Assembly: GCA_035461245.1 (NCBI GenBank)
Contig: DATHVP010000064.1
Coordinates: 1-64,000, forward strand
Source: SH-MAG3 sp035461245
Lineage (GTDB): Bacteria; Gemmatimonadota; Gemmatimonadetes; Longimicrobiales; RSA9
Direction: 5' to 3'
Length of the DNA: 64,000 bases
Each line of letters opens with the position of its first letter. Position 1 is the first letter of the stretch. The notes under the pieces were generated by a model. That model was not told the DNA's origin. It saw nothing but the letters and a program-made list of their open reading frames with translations, and made no database searches. A program made the position numbers and the translations under genes. This document shows, in pieces, positions 44,057-52,499 of the stretch.

Positions 44057-44962
44057 TCAGTAGATCGTACGGCGCACTTCGATGGGCGAATCCAGCCGGA
44101 TCACCATCTCCGAGCCCTGCGGCAGCACCACATCCACGTCCGCAGTGCCCATGGCGATGGCCGTACCCGCCGCCGCGCCCACGGCCGCGCCCTGCACCGT
44201 CGAGCGGGTGCTGCCCCCCAGTACCCGGCCAAGAATGGCGCCCGCTGCTGCTCCGGCACCGATCTTCGCCGCCTGTTCGGCCGTGCTGGTCCGGTTCTGC
44301 CGCTGCGGGTTCGCCCGGACGACCGTCGCATCCAGCGGGTAGCTGCTGCCGCCGAACGACACTGACTCGAACGCCAGCTTGATGATGCCGGTAGCACCCA
44401 CGTGGCCACTCTTCTCCACCTGTGTCAGGCGGCCGCGGATGGTCGCGCCCGCCGGCACCACCACGTTCCCTGTGCCATCAGTGATGGCGTGCTGCAGAGT
44501 CGCCGTGAACGAGTCACCTACCCGGTTCGTCTCCGTGGACAGCGTCTGGTTCAGCGTCAGGGACATGCTCGTCCCGATGGCAGCACTGGCTGTCACTGCC
44601 CGTGGCTGGGGCGCCGGCTGGGGCGCGGGTTCGGGAGCCGGTGCAGGGACCGGCTGCCGGACGGGCGGCGGCGACGGCTCCCGTGCCGGCGCAGGCCGCG
44701 GTACCGGGGCCGGGTCGCGTTGAGGCGCCGCCGGCGGGTCCACCCGCGGCGCCGGGCCTGGCTCCGGTTCCGGCTCCGCGCCCATCGCCGCGTCGTCGAA
44801 CGCGACGGGCGTCGAGTCGCCCTGGAACGCCAGCTCCAGCTCCCGGTTCAGTTCGTCGTCGCGCAGCGCAGCCCGCTCATCGCCCCTGTCGCCGCACGCA
44901 GCGGGCAACATGGCCAGTGGCAGGACCAGCAACCACGCCGCCAACCTGTTCCTGTTCCTCAT
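44057..44962 (-). CDS. lipoprotein with Pro-rich linker and glycine-zipper domain
   Basis: 301 residues. The lipobox LPAAC near residue 23 predicts lipid attachment. Residues about 60-135 are a Pro/Ala/Glu-rich linker with PAPEP and PQPAP repeats, suitable for spanning peptidoglycan. The folded C-terminal part has a VVVPAGATIRGRLTQV strand segment recalling VirB10/TrbI-like proteins, then a glycine-zipper stretch (GAGAAAGAILGRVLGG) and a final strand pair with IRLDSPIEVRR. Likely envelope structural protein, function unknown. GGGAGGG precedes the chosen ATG. Confidence 0.72.
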   Translation of the reverse strand: MRNRNRLAAWLLVLPLAMLPAACGDRGDERAALRDDELNRELELAFQGDSTPVAFDDAAMGAEPEPEPGPAPRVDPPAAPQRDPAPVPRPAPAREPSPPPVRQPVPAPAPEPAPQPAPQPRAVTASAAIGTSMSLTLNQTLSTETNRVGDSFTATLQHAITDGTGNVVVPAGATIRGRLTQVEKSGHVGATGIIKLAFESVSFGGSSYPLDATVVRANPQRQNRTSTAEQAAKIGAGAAAGAILGRVLGGSTRSTVQGAAVGAAAGTAIAMGTADVDVVLPQGSEMVIRLDSPIEVRRTIY

Positions 44963-45141
44963 CTCGCACCCTCCCGGGGTACTCGTACCGGCCAATCCTG
45001 CAGTCCGCTTGATGGTCGCGGACCGTCACCCTAGCTTCTCAACGAGAACTGCCGTCCGCTTCGGGTCAGGTGCAACGCGCATACCCGTCCGCCCGGCACC
45101 TGTTTGACCGCGTCGCACGGCGGTTTTCCCCCTGTAACCGG

Positions 45142-45165
45142 GGACACGGGCCCGGCCCGGTGTCC
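45142..45165. promoter_or_regulatory. 24-bp palindrome just ahead of the ABC exporter start
   Basis: GGACAC and GTGTCC enclose GGGCCCGGCCCG. Ten of twelve pairs match. It ends 12 bases before the GTG start and could be an operator or a translation-blocking hairpin. The remaining 200 bases of this divergent gap show nothing else certain. Confidence 0.45.
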
Positions 45166-45177
45166 TGTTTAGCGGTC

Positions 45178-46956
45178 GTGTCTGAACTGCGCAGTGTCCT
45201 CCCACATGTACGCCGCTACCGCCTCGGCATCGCCGCGGGGCTCGGCTTCGTCGTGGCCGCCAACGCGTTCGGCATCCTCGTACCCGACCTCATCCGCAGG
45301 GCCATCGACAGCATGGAGGCCGCGAGCCCGGACACCGGTCTCATTATCCGGTACGCCCTGCTCATCGTCGGCGCCGCCATCCTCGCAGGCATATGCCGCT
45401 TCGGCATGCGGCAGCTTCTGAACGCCATCAGCCGCCGCGTGGAAGCGGACCTGCGCGACGCGTTCTTCTCGCACCTGATCCGCCTCGATGCCGGCTTCTT
45501 CGGCGGGATGCGCACCGGCGACATCATGAGCCGGGCGACGAACGACCTGCAGGCTGTCCGGCAGGCCATCGGCCCCGGCGTAATGTACCTGGTGAATACG
45601 GTCATCGGTACGGCTGCGGCCCTGTTCTTCATGTTCCGGTACAGCCCGCGCCTGACGGCCGTCGCACTGGTGCCCTTGGCGCTGCTGCCCGTGGTCATGA
45701 AATTCTTTGGCCGCGTCATCCACACCCGGGCCGAGCGCATCCAGGAGCACCTCGGAACCCTGTCCAGCATGGTGCAGGAGAACCTGAGCGGCGTTCGCAT
45801 CGTGCGGGCATACGGCCAGGAGTCGGCACAGGAGGCGGAATTCGAGGCGCTGAATGAGGAGTACATGGAGCGCAACATGGCGCTCGCCAGGATTTCCGCC
45901 GTCTTCCACCCCACACTCAGCCTGCTTACGGGGCTGGGCCTGCTGGCGGTACTCTGGTTCGGCGGGCAGCAGGTCATCGCCGGCGCCATCACGCCAGGCG
46001 AGTTTGTCGCCTTCATCTTCTACCTGGCCATGCTGACCTGGCCCATGATAGCGCTTGGCTGGGTCATCAACCTGTTCCAGCGGGGCGCCGCCTCCATGGG
46101 GCGCATCAACCGGATCTTCGCCGTCGAACCGTCCATCATGGATGGCGACGACGCGACACCGCACCCTGCCATCCGCGGCGACATCGAGTTCCGCAACGTC
46201 TGGTTCCGCTATCCGGGCACGGAGCGGTGGGTGCTGCGCGACGTCTCGTTCAGCATCCGGGCGGGCGAAACGGCCGCCCTCGTCGGGCCCACCGGGGCAG
46301 GCAAGTCCACCGTCATTGAGCTTATGGTTCGCCGCTATGATGCCACCAAGGGCACCGTCCTGGTGGACGGGGTGCCCATCCGGCAGGTGCCCCTCAGTGA
46401 CCTCAGGGCGGCCGTCGGTGCCGTGCCCCAGGATGCCTTCGTCTTCTCCGACACCATCGCCAGCAACATCGGCCTCGGCCTGGCCGATGGGCCCGATCGC
46501 GAAAAGCGCGTCCGCCGGGCCGCGGATGTGGCGCGCATCCTTGAAACCATCGAGGAATTCCCCGGCGGCTTCGAGACGCGCCTCGGAGAACGCGGCGTCA
46601 ACCTCTCGGGCGGCCAACGCCAGCGCACCACCCTCGCCCGCGCCCTGGCCCGGGATCCGGCTATCCTCATCCTGGACGATGCCCTCAGCGCCGTGGATAC
46701 GCGCACCGAAAAGGAAATCCTCGGCCGCCTCAGGGACGTGATCCACAAGCGCACGGCCGTGGTGGTAAGCCACCGCGTCAGTGCCGTCATGCATGCCGAC
46801 CGGATTCTCGTGCTCGACGACGGGCGCATCGTGCAGCAAGGTCGCCACGAGGATCTGATGGCGGAAAGGGGTGTCTATTCATCCCTCCTGCGCCGCCAGT
46901 TGCTCGAGGAAGACCTGGAAGCGGGACCGCTTGCCGGCCGCCCGGGAACGGCCTAG
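45178..46956 (+). CDS. ABC exporter half-transporter (MsbA/MdlB type)
   Basis: 592 residues: a six-helix transmembrane domain (about 1-310) with the coupling region MSRATNDLQAVRQAIGPG, then a nucleotide-binding domain. That domain has Walker A GPTGAGKST near residue 370, Q-loop VPQDAFVFSDT, signature NLSGGQRQRT, Walker B AILILDDALSAVD and switch VVSHRVSAV. As a half-transporter it must dimerise; only one copy is present. Substrate unknown, with lipids or drugs typical. The GTG at 45178 fits the usual N-terminus of relatives. The receiver gene follows 11 bases downstream. Confidence 0.94.
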   Translation: MSELRSVLPHVRRYRLGIAAGLGFVVAANAFGILVPDLIRRAIDSMEAASPDTGLIIRYALLIVGAAILAGICRFGMRQLLNAISRRVEADLRDAFFSHLIRLDAGFFGGMRTGDIMSRATNDLQAVRQAIGPGVMYLVNTVIGTAAALFFMFRYSPRLTAVALVPLALLPVVMKFFGRVIHTRAERIQEHLGTLSSMVQENLSGVRIVRAYGQESAQEAEFEALNEEYMERNMALARISAVFHPTLSLLTGLGLLAVLWFGGQQVIAGAITPGEFVAFIFYLAMLTWPMIALGWVINLFQRGAASMGRINRIFAVEPSIMDGDDATPHPAIRGDIEFRNVWFRYPGTERWVLRDVSFSIRAGETAALVGPTGAGKSTVIELMVRRYDATKGTVLVDGVPIRQVPLSDLRAAVGAVPQDAFVFSDTIASNIGLGLADGPDREKRVRRAADVARILETIEEFPGGFETRLGERGVNLSGGQRQRTTLARALARDPAILILDDALSAVDTRTEKEILGRLRDVIHKRTAVVVSHRVSAVMHADRILVLDDGRIVQQGRHEDLMAERGVYSSLLRRQLLEEDLEAGPLAGRPGTA

Positions 46957-46967
46957 CTTGCGGGCGA

Positions 46968-47348
46968 ATGACCAACCTGGCGCCGCCGATCCTGCTGGTC
47001 GAAGACGACCCCCTGCTACGACATGCGTTCCGGCTCCTTCTCGAGGATGCCGGCTATCGGATCGTGGAAGCCGGGACCGCCGCGGAAGCCATCGAGCAGG
47101 TCCGGACCTCCCGCCCCGCGCTGGTCCTGCTGGACCTGGGGCTGCCGGACCGGCCTGGTCTGGAGGTCGCCCGCCAGATCACGACGTCGCCGGAGTCTTC
47201 CGGGACCCGCGTCGTCGCCCTCACTGGCAGGGTCGGCACGAAGGAGCGTGACGCCTGCTTCGAGGCCGGCTGCTCCCACTTCTTCACCAAGCCCATCGAG
47301 CCGCGGGAACTGCTGCGACGCCTGCCGGAACTCCTGGAACCCGCCTGA
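46968..47348 (+). CDS. single-domain response regulator
   Basis: 126 residues forming one CheY-like receiver: the acidic pair in LVEDDP near residue 13, the phospho-acceptor Asp in VLLDLGLPD near residue 56, switch Thr in VALTGR and lysine in FFTKPIE near residue 108. There is no output domain, so it must act through a partner protein or phosphorelay. It shares a transcript with the ABC exporter. No kinase gene is adjacent. Confidence 0.93.
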   Translation: MTNLAPPILLVEDDPLLRHAFRLLLEDAGYRIVEAGTAAEAIEQVRTSRPALVLLDLGLPDRPGLEVARQITTSPESSGTRVVALTGRVGTKERDACFEAGCSHFFTKPIEPRELLRRLPELLEPA

Positions 47349-47400
47349 CGCCTGAAACCGACGGGTGTCGCGAGGCCGACTCCGAGCGGTCACCGGGACA

Positions 47401-48129
47401 CTAGAGGTTGTTCAGGATCCAGGCCGGCGTATAGCGCGTCAGCCAGCCCGACAGGACAGTGAACGTGCCACTCACCAGCAGCAGGCCCACTGCTACGAGG
47501 ATGACCCCCGACGTCTTTTCCAGGACGGGTATCAGGCCACGCATCCGCCGGGAGGCCCGGAGAAACGCGCCGGTGCCCGCGGCGGCGAGCAGGAACGGCA
47601 GGGCCAGCCCGAGGGAATAGAAGCCGAGCAGGAACATGCCCTCTGCCAGCGTCGCACGGGCGGACGCGAAGGTGAGGAGAGCGCCCAGCACCGGCCCGAG
47701 GCAGGGCGTCCAGCCCGCGCCGAACGCGGCGCCGGCCACCACGGCACCTGCGTAGCCCGCCGGGCTCCGGGCCAGGTGCACACGCCTCTCCCGCATGAGG
47801 GCCCCGAACCGCAGCACGCCCAGCAGGTGCAGCCCGAATACAATGATGAGCAGCCCGCCAATGCGCGCGATCCAGTCCTGATATACCTTGAGCACCTGCC
47901 CGATGAGCGTTGCCGATGCACCCATCAGCACGAAGATCAGGCTGAAGCCAGCGACGAAGAACAGGGCTGGCACGAGGACTGCCCTGCGGGACACGCCACC
48001 GCTGAGCTCGTCCATGGACATCCCCGTAATGAAGCCGAGGTAGCCCGGCACGATGGGAAGCACGCACGGCGAGAGGAACGAAATGACGCCTGCTGCAAAC
48101 GCAACGGCGAACGATATGGATCCGTCCAT
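47401..48129 (-). CDS. ccdA: cytochrome c biogenesis protein CcdA
   Basis: 242-residue inner-membrane thiol transporter of six helices with redox cysteines in FLSPCVLPIVPGYLG near residue 22 and GAGWTPCLGPVLGALL near residue 142. It passes electrons from cytoplasmic thioredoxin to periplasmic thioredoxin-like proteins for haem attachment and disulfide reduction. It is closer to canonical CcdA than the paralogue at 17.5 kb and lacks a TlpA-like partner next to it. GGAG lies five bases before the ATG, within the divergent neighbour's coding sequence; the two start codons overlap as CATG. Confidence 0.93.
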   Translation of the reverse strand: MDGSISFAVAFAAGVISFLSPCVLPIVPGYLGFITGMSMDELSGGVSRRAVLVPALFFVAGFSLIFVLMGASATLIGQVLKVYQDWIARIGGLLIIVFGLHLLGVLRFGALMRERRVHLARSPAGYAGAVVAGAAFGAGWTPCLGPVLGALLTFASARATLAEGMFLLGFYSLGLALPFLLAAAGTGAFLRASRRMRGLIPVLEKTSGVILVAVGLLLVSGTFTVLSGWLTRYTPAWILNNL

Positions 48130-49852
48130 GTCTTCTCCAGGCAGGTGGAAGCGGCTGCGTCGCGCGCTCTACCTCTTCTATTACCGCTTAAAGTACTTTC
48201 CGTTCACCAACGAGCGACGTACGCGTCGGGAACGGGACGAGCGCGGTTTTATCGTCATACAGATTGACGCCCTCGCCCACGAGGATCTGGTCCGCGCCAT
48301 GGAGCGAGGCTATGCGCCGACGCTCAGGCGCCTCCTCGAGCGCGACGGCTGGCAGCTCCGAAGCTTCCCCGCGGGCCTGCCCAGCGCAACACCCGCCGCG
48401 CAGGCCGCCATCTTCTATGGTACCAAGAAGGACATTCCTGCGTTTCGCTTCTACGAGAAGCCCGAGCGCCGCCTGATTATCGGGTCCCGGCCCGCCGACG
48501 TCCAGCACATCCGCGACCGGCTGCCTGAGTCCGGTGTGCTGGACGGCGGTTCCGGCTACGTCAACATCTACGACGGTGGCGCGGATCGGGCGGTTTTTAC
48601 ATTGGCCGCCAAGAAGCCCCAGCCGTTCCTCCGGAAGATGGGGGGCGGCCGGGTGGCACTGCTGGCCCTGCTGCACCCCGTCCGGATGATCCGGATGCTG
48701 GCGGACAGCATAATCCAGTACGTGCGGGAGGAGTTTGTCCGGCTGTGGGGCCAGATGCGGGGCCAGTACACCTATTACTGGTGGTATCTGCCGCTGCTGC
48801 ACATCGGCTCGAATGTCGTACTGCGGGAGCTGCAGACCATGGCCGTCATGCTGGATATCTACACCGGCGTGCCGTCCATCTACACCACGTACAACGTGTA
48901 TGACGAGTTTGCCCACCACTTCGGGCCCGGTTCACGCACGGCGTACAGCGGCGTGCGGGCCATGGACCGGCGCATCGCGGAAATCCTGAGGATGGTTCGC
49001 CGGGCGCCGGGCCGGCCCTACGATATCTACATCCTCAGTGACCACGGCCAGACGCCGTCCGTGCCCTACCGCGTCCGGTACAACGAGACACTGGGCGACA
49101 CCATCGTGAAGGCGGCGGAGCAGGGCGTGCTCGTCATGGCCGGCACGGGCGACTACGGCATCGAGCACCAGGACGTAATGGATTTCCTGCTGCGGGAACT
49201 GGAGCAGGTTTCCGAGTCCTCCAGCCCGCCCGCCCGGCGGGCCGGCCTCGGCTTCGGCGGCTGGCTGCGCCGGCACTACAACATCTTCCCGCTGGTGGCG
49301 GAGACAGTGAAGGAGGCCGAAGCCGCACGCATCGTCGTGACCTACTCGTCGTCCCTGGCCCACGTCTACTGGACGCAGCCGGAACATCCTCTGACCTTCG
49401 ACGAGATCAGGCAGGACCCGGAGCGCCGGGCACTGTACTACTTCCTGGTGGCTCACGACGGCATCGGCATCGTCGTCACACGCCTGCTTGACGGTGCGCA
49501 TGTCGAGTCCATCGGCGGGCGCGCCATCATCTCACCCGACGGCGAGACGCAACTGCTGTCAGGGACCGACCCGCTGGCGGATTACGCCCGCACCGTGCAC
49601 GAGCGCCGGGCCATCGCAGGGCTGGCCGCCATGCGCAACGCCGGTGACCTGATACTGTTCGGCGCGTACGACCCGGACCAGGACGTGTGCATCTGCTTCG
49701 ACGACCAGATCGGCGCACACGGCGCCATGGGTGGCCGCCAGTCCTGGCCGTTCCTCATGGCGCCCGCCGGGCTCGTGCCCGACAACATGGAGATCAACGA
49801 TCCCCTCGACCTGCATCCGCTGTTCCGCCGCTACTCCGCCTCGAACCGGTAG
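48128..49852 (+). CDS. alkaline-phosphatase-superfamily phosphodiesterase-like protein
   Basis: 574 residues. After a basic N-terminus with no signal peptide comes a Phosphodiest-type fold: first metal Asp in VIQIDALAHEDL, the nucleophile Thr in LPSATPAAQ, YDEFAHHFGP (metal Asp and His), and SDHGQTP (metal Asp and His) near residue 305. These support hydrolysis of phosphate or phosphodiester bonds. A membrane-skimming segment may lie near 190-250. Substrate unknown. The ATG at 48128 overlaps the divergent ccdA start; no strong ribosome site is seen, and further in-frame starts lie upstream. Confidence 0.85.
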   Translation: MSSPGRWKRLRRALYLFYYRLKYFPFTNERRTRRERDERGFIVIQIDALAHEDLVRAMERGYAPTLRRLLERDGWQLRSFPAGLPSATPAAQAAIFYGTKKDIPAFRFYEKPERRLIIGSRPADVQHIRDRLPESGVLDGGSGYVNIYDGGADRAVFTLAAKKPQPFLRKMGGGRVALLALLHPVRMIRMLADSIIQYVREEFVRLWGQMRGQYTYYWWYLPLLHIGSNVVLRELQTMAVMLDIYTGVPSIYTTYNVYDEFAHHFGPGSRTAYSGVRAMDRRIAEILRMVRRAPGRPYDIYILSDHGQTPSVPYRVRYNETLGDTIVKAAEQGVLVMAGTGDYGIEHQDVMDFLLRELEQVSESSSPPARRAGLGFGGWLRRHYNIFPLVAETVKEAEAARIVVTYSSSLAHVYWTQPEHPLTFDEIRQDPERRALYYFLVAHDGIGIVVTRLLDGAHVESIGGRAIISPDGETQLLSGTDPLADYARTVHERRAIAGLAAMRNAGDLILFGAYDPDQDVCICFDDQIGAHGAMGGRQSWPFLMAPAGLVPDNMEINDPLDLHPLFRRYSASNR

Positions 49853-50751
49853 CCGATCATCTTGTAGGCCAGCTTCGCCACCAGGAAGTCCGCCGCAGGG
49901 TAGCCGGGCATGGGCGCCAGCTCGACGATGTCAACAGCGTGCACCGTCCGCTCCCTGAAAACGCGGCGCAGCAGCTTCATCACCGGGTACCACTGCAGGC
50001 CGCCCGGCTCCGGCGTGCCGGTGGACGGGACCAGCGACGGATCGAAGCCGTCCACGTCGAACGTGATGTAGACGTCGTCGCCCAGCCTGGACACGACATC
50101 GTCCATCCAGTCGTCGCCGGTGTGGATGTCATCCGCCAGGAAGACGTGGATGTTGTCGGACCGACGGACCAGCTGCATCTCCTCCGCCGTCATGGCGCGA
50201 ATGCCCACGGCGACAATCTCGACGTCATCCTTCACCCGTGCCATCACTGATGCGTGGGAGTACGGCGAGCCCTCGTATTCCGGGCGCAGGTCCGTATGCG
50301 CGTCAATCTGCAGCACGCTCAGGCGCCGGCCGTCCCGGCGCAGCCGGTCCGACCAGGCCAGGATTGGCGCACTCGAGATGGAGTGCTCGCCGCCCAGGGC
50401 AATCACAAACTTGTCCGGGCCCGCCTCCAGCACGCGGTCGTAGGCAGCACGCAGTTCCGCGATCGCCTCGGCAGGGCCCGCCCCCGTCAACGACAGCGCC
50501 GGCAACGTGGCGATCCCGACTTCATACGGCTCGGCGTCCAGTTCCTGGTCGTACAGCTCGATGTAGCGGGACGACTCGATGATGGCGCCCGGACCGCCGC
50601 CGGTCCCACCACCGAAGCTCGTCGTCGCCTCGTACGGAACAGGCAGGATCACCACCTTCGCCCGGTCGAAGTCAGCTGCATCCTCATCCAGCCCCAGAAA
50701 ACTGTGCGGCAGCTCCCAATCCAGTTCCCGCAACGACTCCGGTACCCGCAT
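49831..50751 (-). CDS. speB: agmatinase/arginase-family ureohydrolase
   Basis: 306 residues with the two-manganese site of ureohydrolases: ALGGEHSIS (His), LQIDAHTDLR (Asp, His, Asp) and ITFDVDGFDPS (Asp, Asp), plus YEGSPYSHAS. Overall length and sequence fit SpeB, which turns agmatine into putrescine and urea, but guanidinobutyrase or arginase activity is not excluded. AGGAGG precedes the ATG at 50751. Its 3' end overlaps the convergent phosphatase gene by 22 bases. An ornithine cyclodeaminase gene nearby hints at arginine or polyamine metabolism. Confidence 0.9.
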   Translation of the reverse strand: MRVPESLRELDWELPHSFLGLDEDAADFDRAKVVILPVPYEATTSFGGGTGGGPGAIIESSRYIELYDQELDAEPYEVGIATLPALSLTGAGPAEAIAELRAAYDRVLEAGPDKFVIALGGEHSISSAPILAWSDRLRRDGRRLSVLQIDAHTDLRPEYEGSPYSHASVMARVKDDVEIVAVGIRAMTAEEMQLVRRSDNIHVFLADDIHTGDDWMDDVVSRLGDDVYITFDVDGFDPSLVPSTGTPEPGGLQWYPVMKLLRRVFRERTVHAVDIVELAPMPGYPAADFLVAKLAYKMIGYRFEAE

Positions 50752-50946
50752 CACCCCTCCTGACACCATGCTCCTGCGCAGGCGCCCGCGGCCGGGCGCT
50801 GCGTCGTCTCTCCGATTCGGCATGGCACCGAAAGTAGGCGGGACATGATGACACCGACAAGGCAGGAACGAAACGGAAACCCGGCGCGGGTGCCCCGCGT
50901 AGTGTCTTCAGCACCACACACTGGCAGCCGCCACAGGAGGAACACC

Positions 50947-51216
50947 ATGATCGAGCTCATCGCATTCGCCGCAGCGTCCGTGGCAGGCGTGACCGGATAC
51001 AGGAAGTCCCGGGATTTCGTACAGCACCGACTGCGCTACGTGGACGACGTCCAGAAGCCCGCCGCCCCACTCGTTGCCGCCGGCGTCGCAACCGCCATCG
51101 CCCTCCCTGTCGTGGCCCTCCTGCCCGTCATCGCAGGAGGCACCGCCCTGGTCTTCGGTACAGCCGTGGGGCTCGGAACCCGTGCCGGCGTCCGACGCAT
51201 ACGCCAGGCGCAATGA
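50947..51216 (+). CDS. small membrane protein, unknown
   Basis: 89 residues. An N-terminal hydrophobic helix (LIAFAAASVAGVTG) is followed by a basic loop (YRKSRDFVQHRLR), then a long Ala/Val/Gly-rich region that can form a membrane hairpin (VATAIALPVVALLPVIAGGTALVFG). The C-terminus is basic (RAGVRRIRQ). No family recognised. The gene is supported by AGGAGG six bases before the ATG and by a terminator just after its stop. Confidence 0.7.
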   Translation: MIELIAFAAASVAGVTGYRKSRDFVQHRLRYVDDVQKPAAPLVAAGVATAIALPVVALLPVIAGGTALVFGTAVGLGTRAGVRRIRQAQ

Positions 51217-51232
51217 CGAGCCGTTCCAGCCA

Positions 51233-51272
51233 ATAAAGGGAAGGGGCCGCCCACAGGCCGCCCCCCCTTTAT
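51233..51272. terminator. bidirectional intrinsic terminator
   Basis: ATAAAGGG (51233-51240) pairs with CCCTTTAT (51265-51272), and GGGGC with GCCCC inside, after an AA bulge, closing on a CACA loop. The AT-rich stem base gives T-tracts on both strands, serving the small membrane protein gene and the fur gene. Confidence 0.8.
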
Positions 51273-51297
51273 CCTGTCTGCCTGAGTCCGGCAGAGC

Positions 51298-51777
51298 CTA
51301 TATCGTCTCGATGGGGCAGCTCAATCCCTCCCAGCGCAGCTCCACGCCAGCCGACTGGCAGTCCGCGCACAGACCGAAGATCTGCAGGCGGTAGCGCGCC
51401 GGCTGGAAGCCCTGGCGCCGGGCCGCCTCCTCCTGGACCCGCACCAGCTCTGCGCTGTGGATCTCCGAGACACGGCCGCATTCCGTGCAGATGAGATGCT
51501 CCCGTACCGGCTTCTGACCGAACAGGTGCTCGTACCGCTTGAATCCCTCGCCGAAATCATGCTCCTGGACCAGACCGCTCTTCACCAGCATCTCCAGCGT
51601 CCGGTAGATCGTGGCCTTCCCGATCCGCTCCTCCCGCTCCCGCAGGCGCTGCTCGATATCCTCCACCGACAGGTGCTCGCTGGACGAGAAAACGACCTCC
51701 GCAATCGCCTCCCGTTGCTGGGTGACCGGAAGGCCCTGCTCGCGCAGGTAGCGGCGGAACAGATGGACGAAACTCAT
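51298..51777 (-). CDS. fur: Fur-family metal-dependent transcriptional repressor
   Basis: 159 residues: a winged-helix DNA-binding half with the family recognition helix IGKATIYRTLEMLVKSG, and a dimerisation half with HDFGEGFKRYEH and EHLICTECGRVSEI plus FGLCADCQ, the two CxxC pairs that hold a structural zinc. The regulatory-metal ligands cannot decide between Fur, Zur and PerR. An in-frame TTG upstream lies inside the operator-like palindrome, so the ATG at 51777 is the real start. The palindrome suggests self-regulation. Confidence 0.93.
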   Translation of the reverse strand: MSFVHLFRRYLREQGLPVTQQREAIAEVVFSSSEHLSVEDIEQRLREREERIGKATIYRTLEMLVKSGLVQEHDFGEGFKRYEHLFGQKPVREHLICTECGRVSEIHSAELVRVQEEAARRQGFQPARYRLQIFGLCADCQSAGVELRWEGLSCPIETI

Positions 51778-51801
51778 GCTGCGTGCCCCCTTCGACGGCG
51801 G

Positions 51802-51822
51802 TATCAACAATGATTATTGATA
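51802..51822. promoter_or_regulatory. Fur-type operator upstream of fur
   Basis: A 21-bp palindrome, TATCAA...TTGATA, centred on G51812, matches at nine of ten symmetric positions and has the 7-1-7 layout CAACAAT-g-ATTATTG of Fur-family sites. It lies 25 bases upstream of the fur ATG in an AT-rich patch likely to hold the promoter. Confidence 0.75.
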
Positions 51823-51869
51823 GCCGGTTCCCCGCGGCGTGACAAGGCCGGGCGCCCGGCCGCGGCCTG

Positions 51870-52499
51870 CTATGGACCTGTCGGCGTACTGCCGGAAGCA
51901 CGCGAGGACTCTGGCGATGATGGCGAATCGTTGTCTGCAGAACGATCCTGGGTCTCGTCCGGGCCGAGATCCTCGCTCGACTCCTCTACGGTGCCATCTA
52001 CCGCATCCTCCACGGCCGCAAGGACGGAACCCTCACCAGCGGCCTCCACTGCATCTTCCAGGATGTCGTCCGCGGCGGGGGCCGGCTTGCCGCCCAGGTC
52101 CACGACGAGGGCGTCCCAGCGCTGGATGTCTCCGGAGATCAGCTCAGCCCTGGGCTCGGCGTGGGTATCCTCACCCAGCCGTCGCAGCACCCCCTGGACG
52201 ATGCGGGGCACGGCGTCCTCGGGTGCGGCGCCATGCTCGTCCATCCGCTCAATCACCTTCGCAATGCCCTTGCGGTTGCGGGAGATGGTGAAGCGAGCGG
52301 TAAAGACGCGGCGCCGGGAGGTCTCCTCGTCGAACGCGGCGACGACGACCACCACGCTTTCGCCGGCGGCGACCTTCCGGGGAGGAAAGATCCAGAGATA
52401 ATCGATGATGTCGATGCTGATGTGACCGGCGATGCGCTGGATCAGTGCGTGGGTCGCGCCCTCATCATCGTCGATATTGGCCCACTGCGCAGTGCTCAT
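51870..52499 (-). CDS. hypothetical protein with acidic C-terminal tail
   Basis: 209 residues, not recognised. Residues 1-115 look like a compact domain (ISIDIIDYLWIFPPRKVAAGES, then VVVVVAAFDEE and a RRRVFTARFTISRNRKG strand pair). From about 135 on it is acidic and disordered (Asp, Glu, Ser-rich, ending SSRASGSTPTGP). No export signal is seen. Its ATG overlaps the stop of the cyclodeaminase-like gene (ATGA), so the two proteins are made together and may act together. Confidence 0.65.
   Translation of the reverse strand: MSTAQWANIDDDEGATHALIQRIAGHISIDIIDYLWIFPPRKVAAGESVVVVVAAFDEETSRRRVFTARFTISRNRKGIAKVIERMDEHGAAPEDAVPRIVQGVLRRLGEDTHAEPRAELISGDIQRWDALVVDLGGKPAPAADDILEDAVEAAGEGSVLAAVEDAVDGTVEESSEDLGPDETQDRSADNDSPSSPESSRASGSTPTGP

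Noticed and set aside
45169..46848. Long open frame antisense to the ABC exporter
   Set aside because: It is open only because of GC-rich codon structure; its translation is low in recognisable motifs and the exporter on the other strand is complete.
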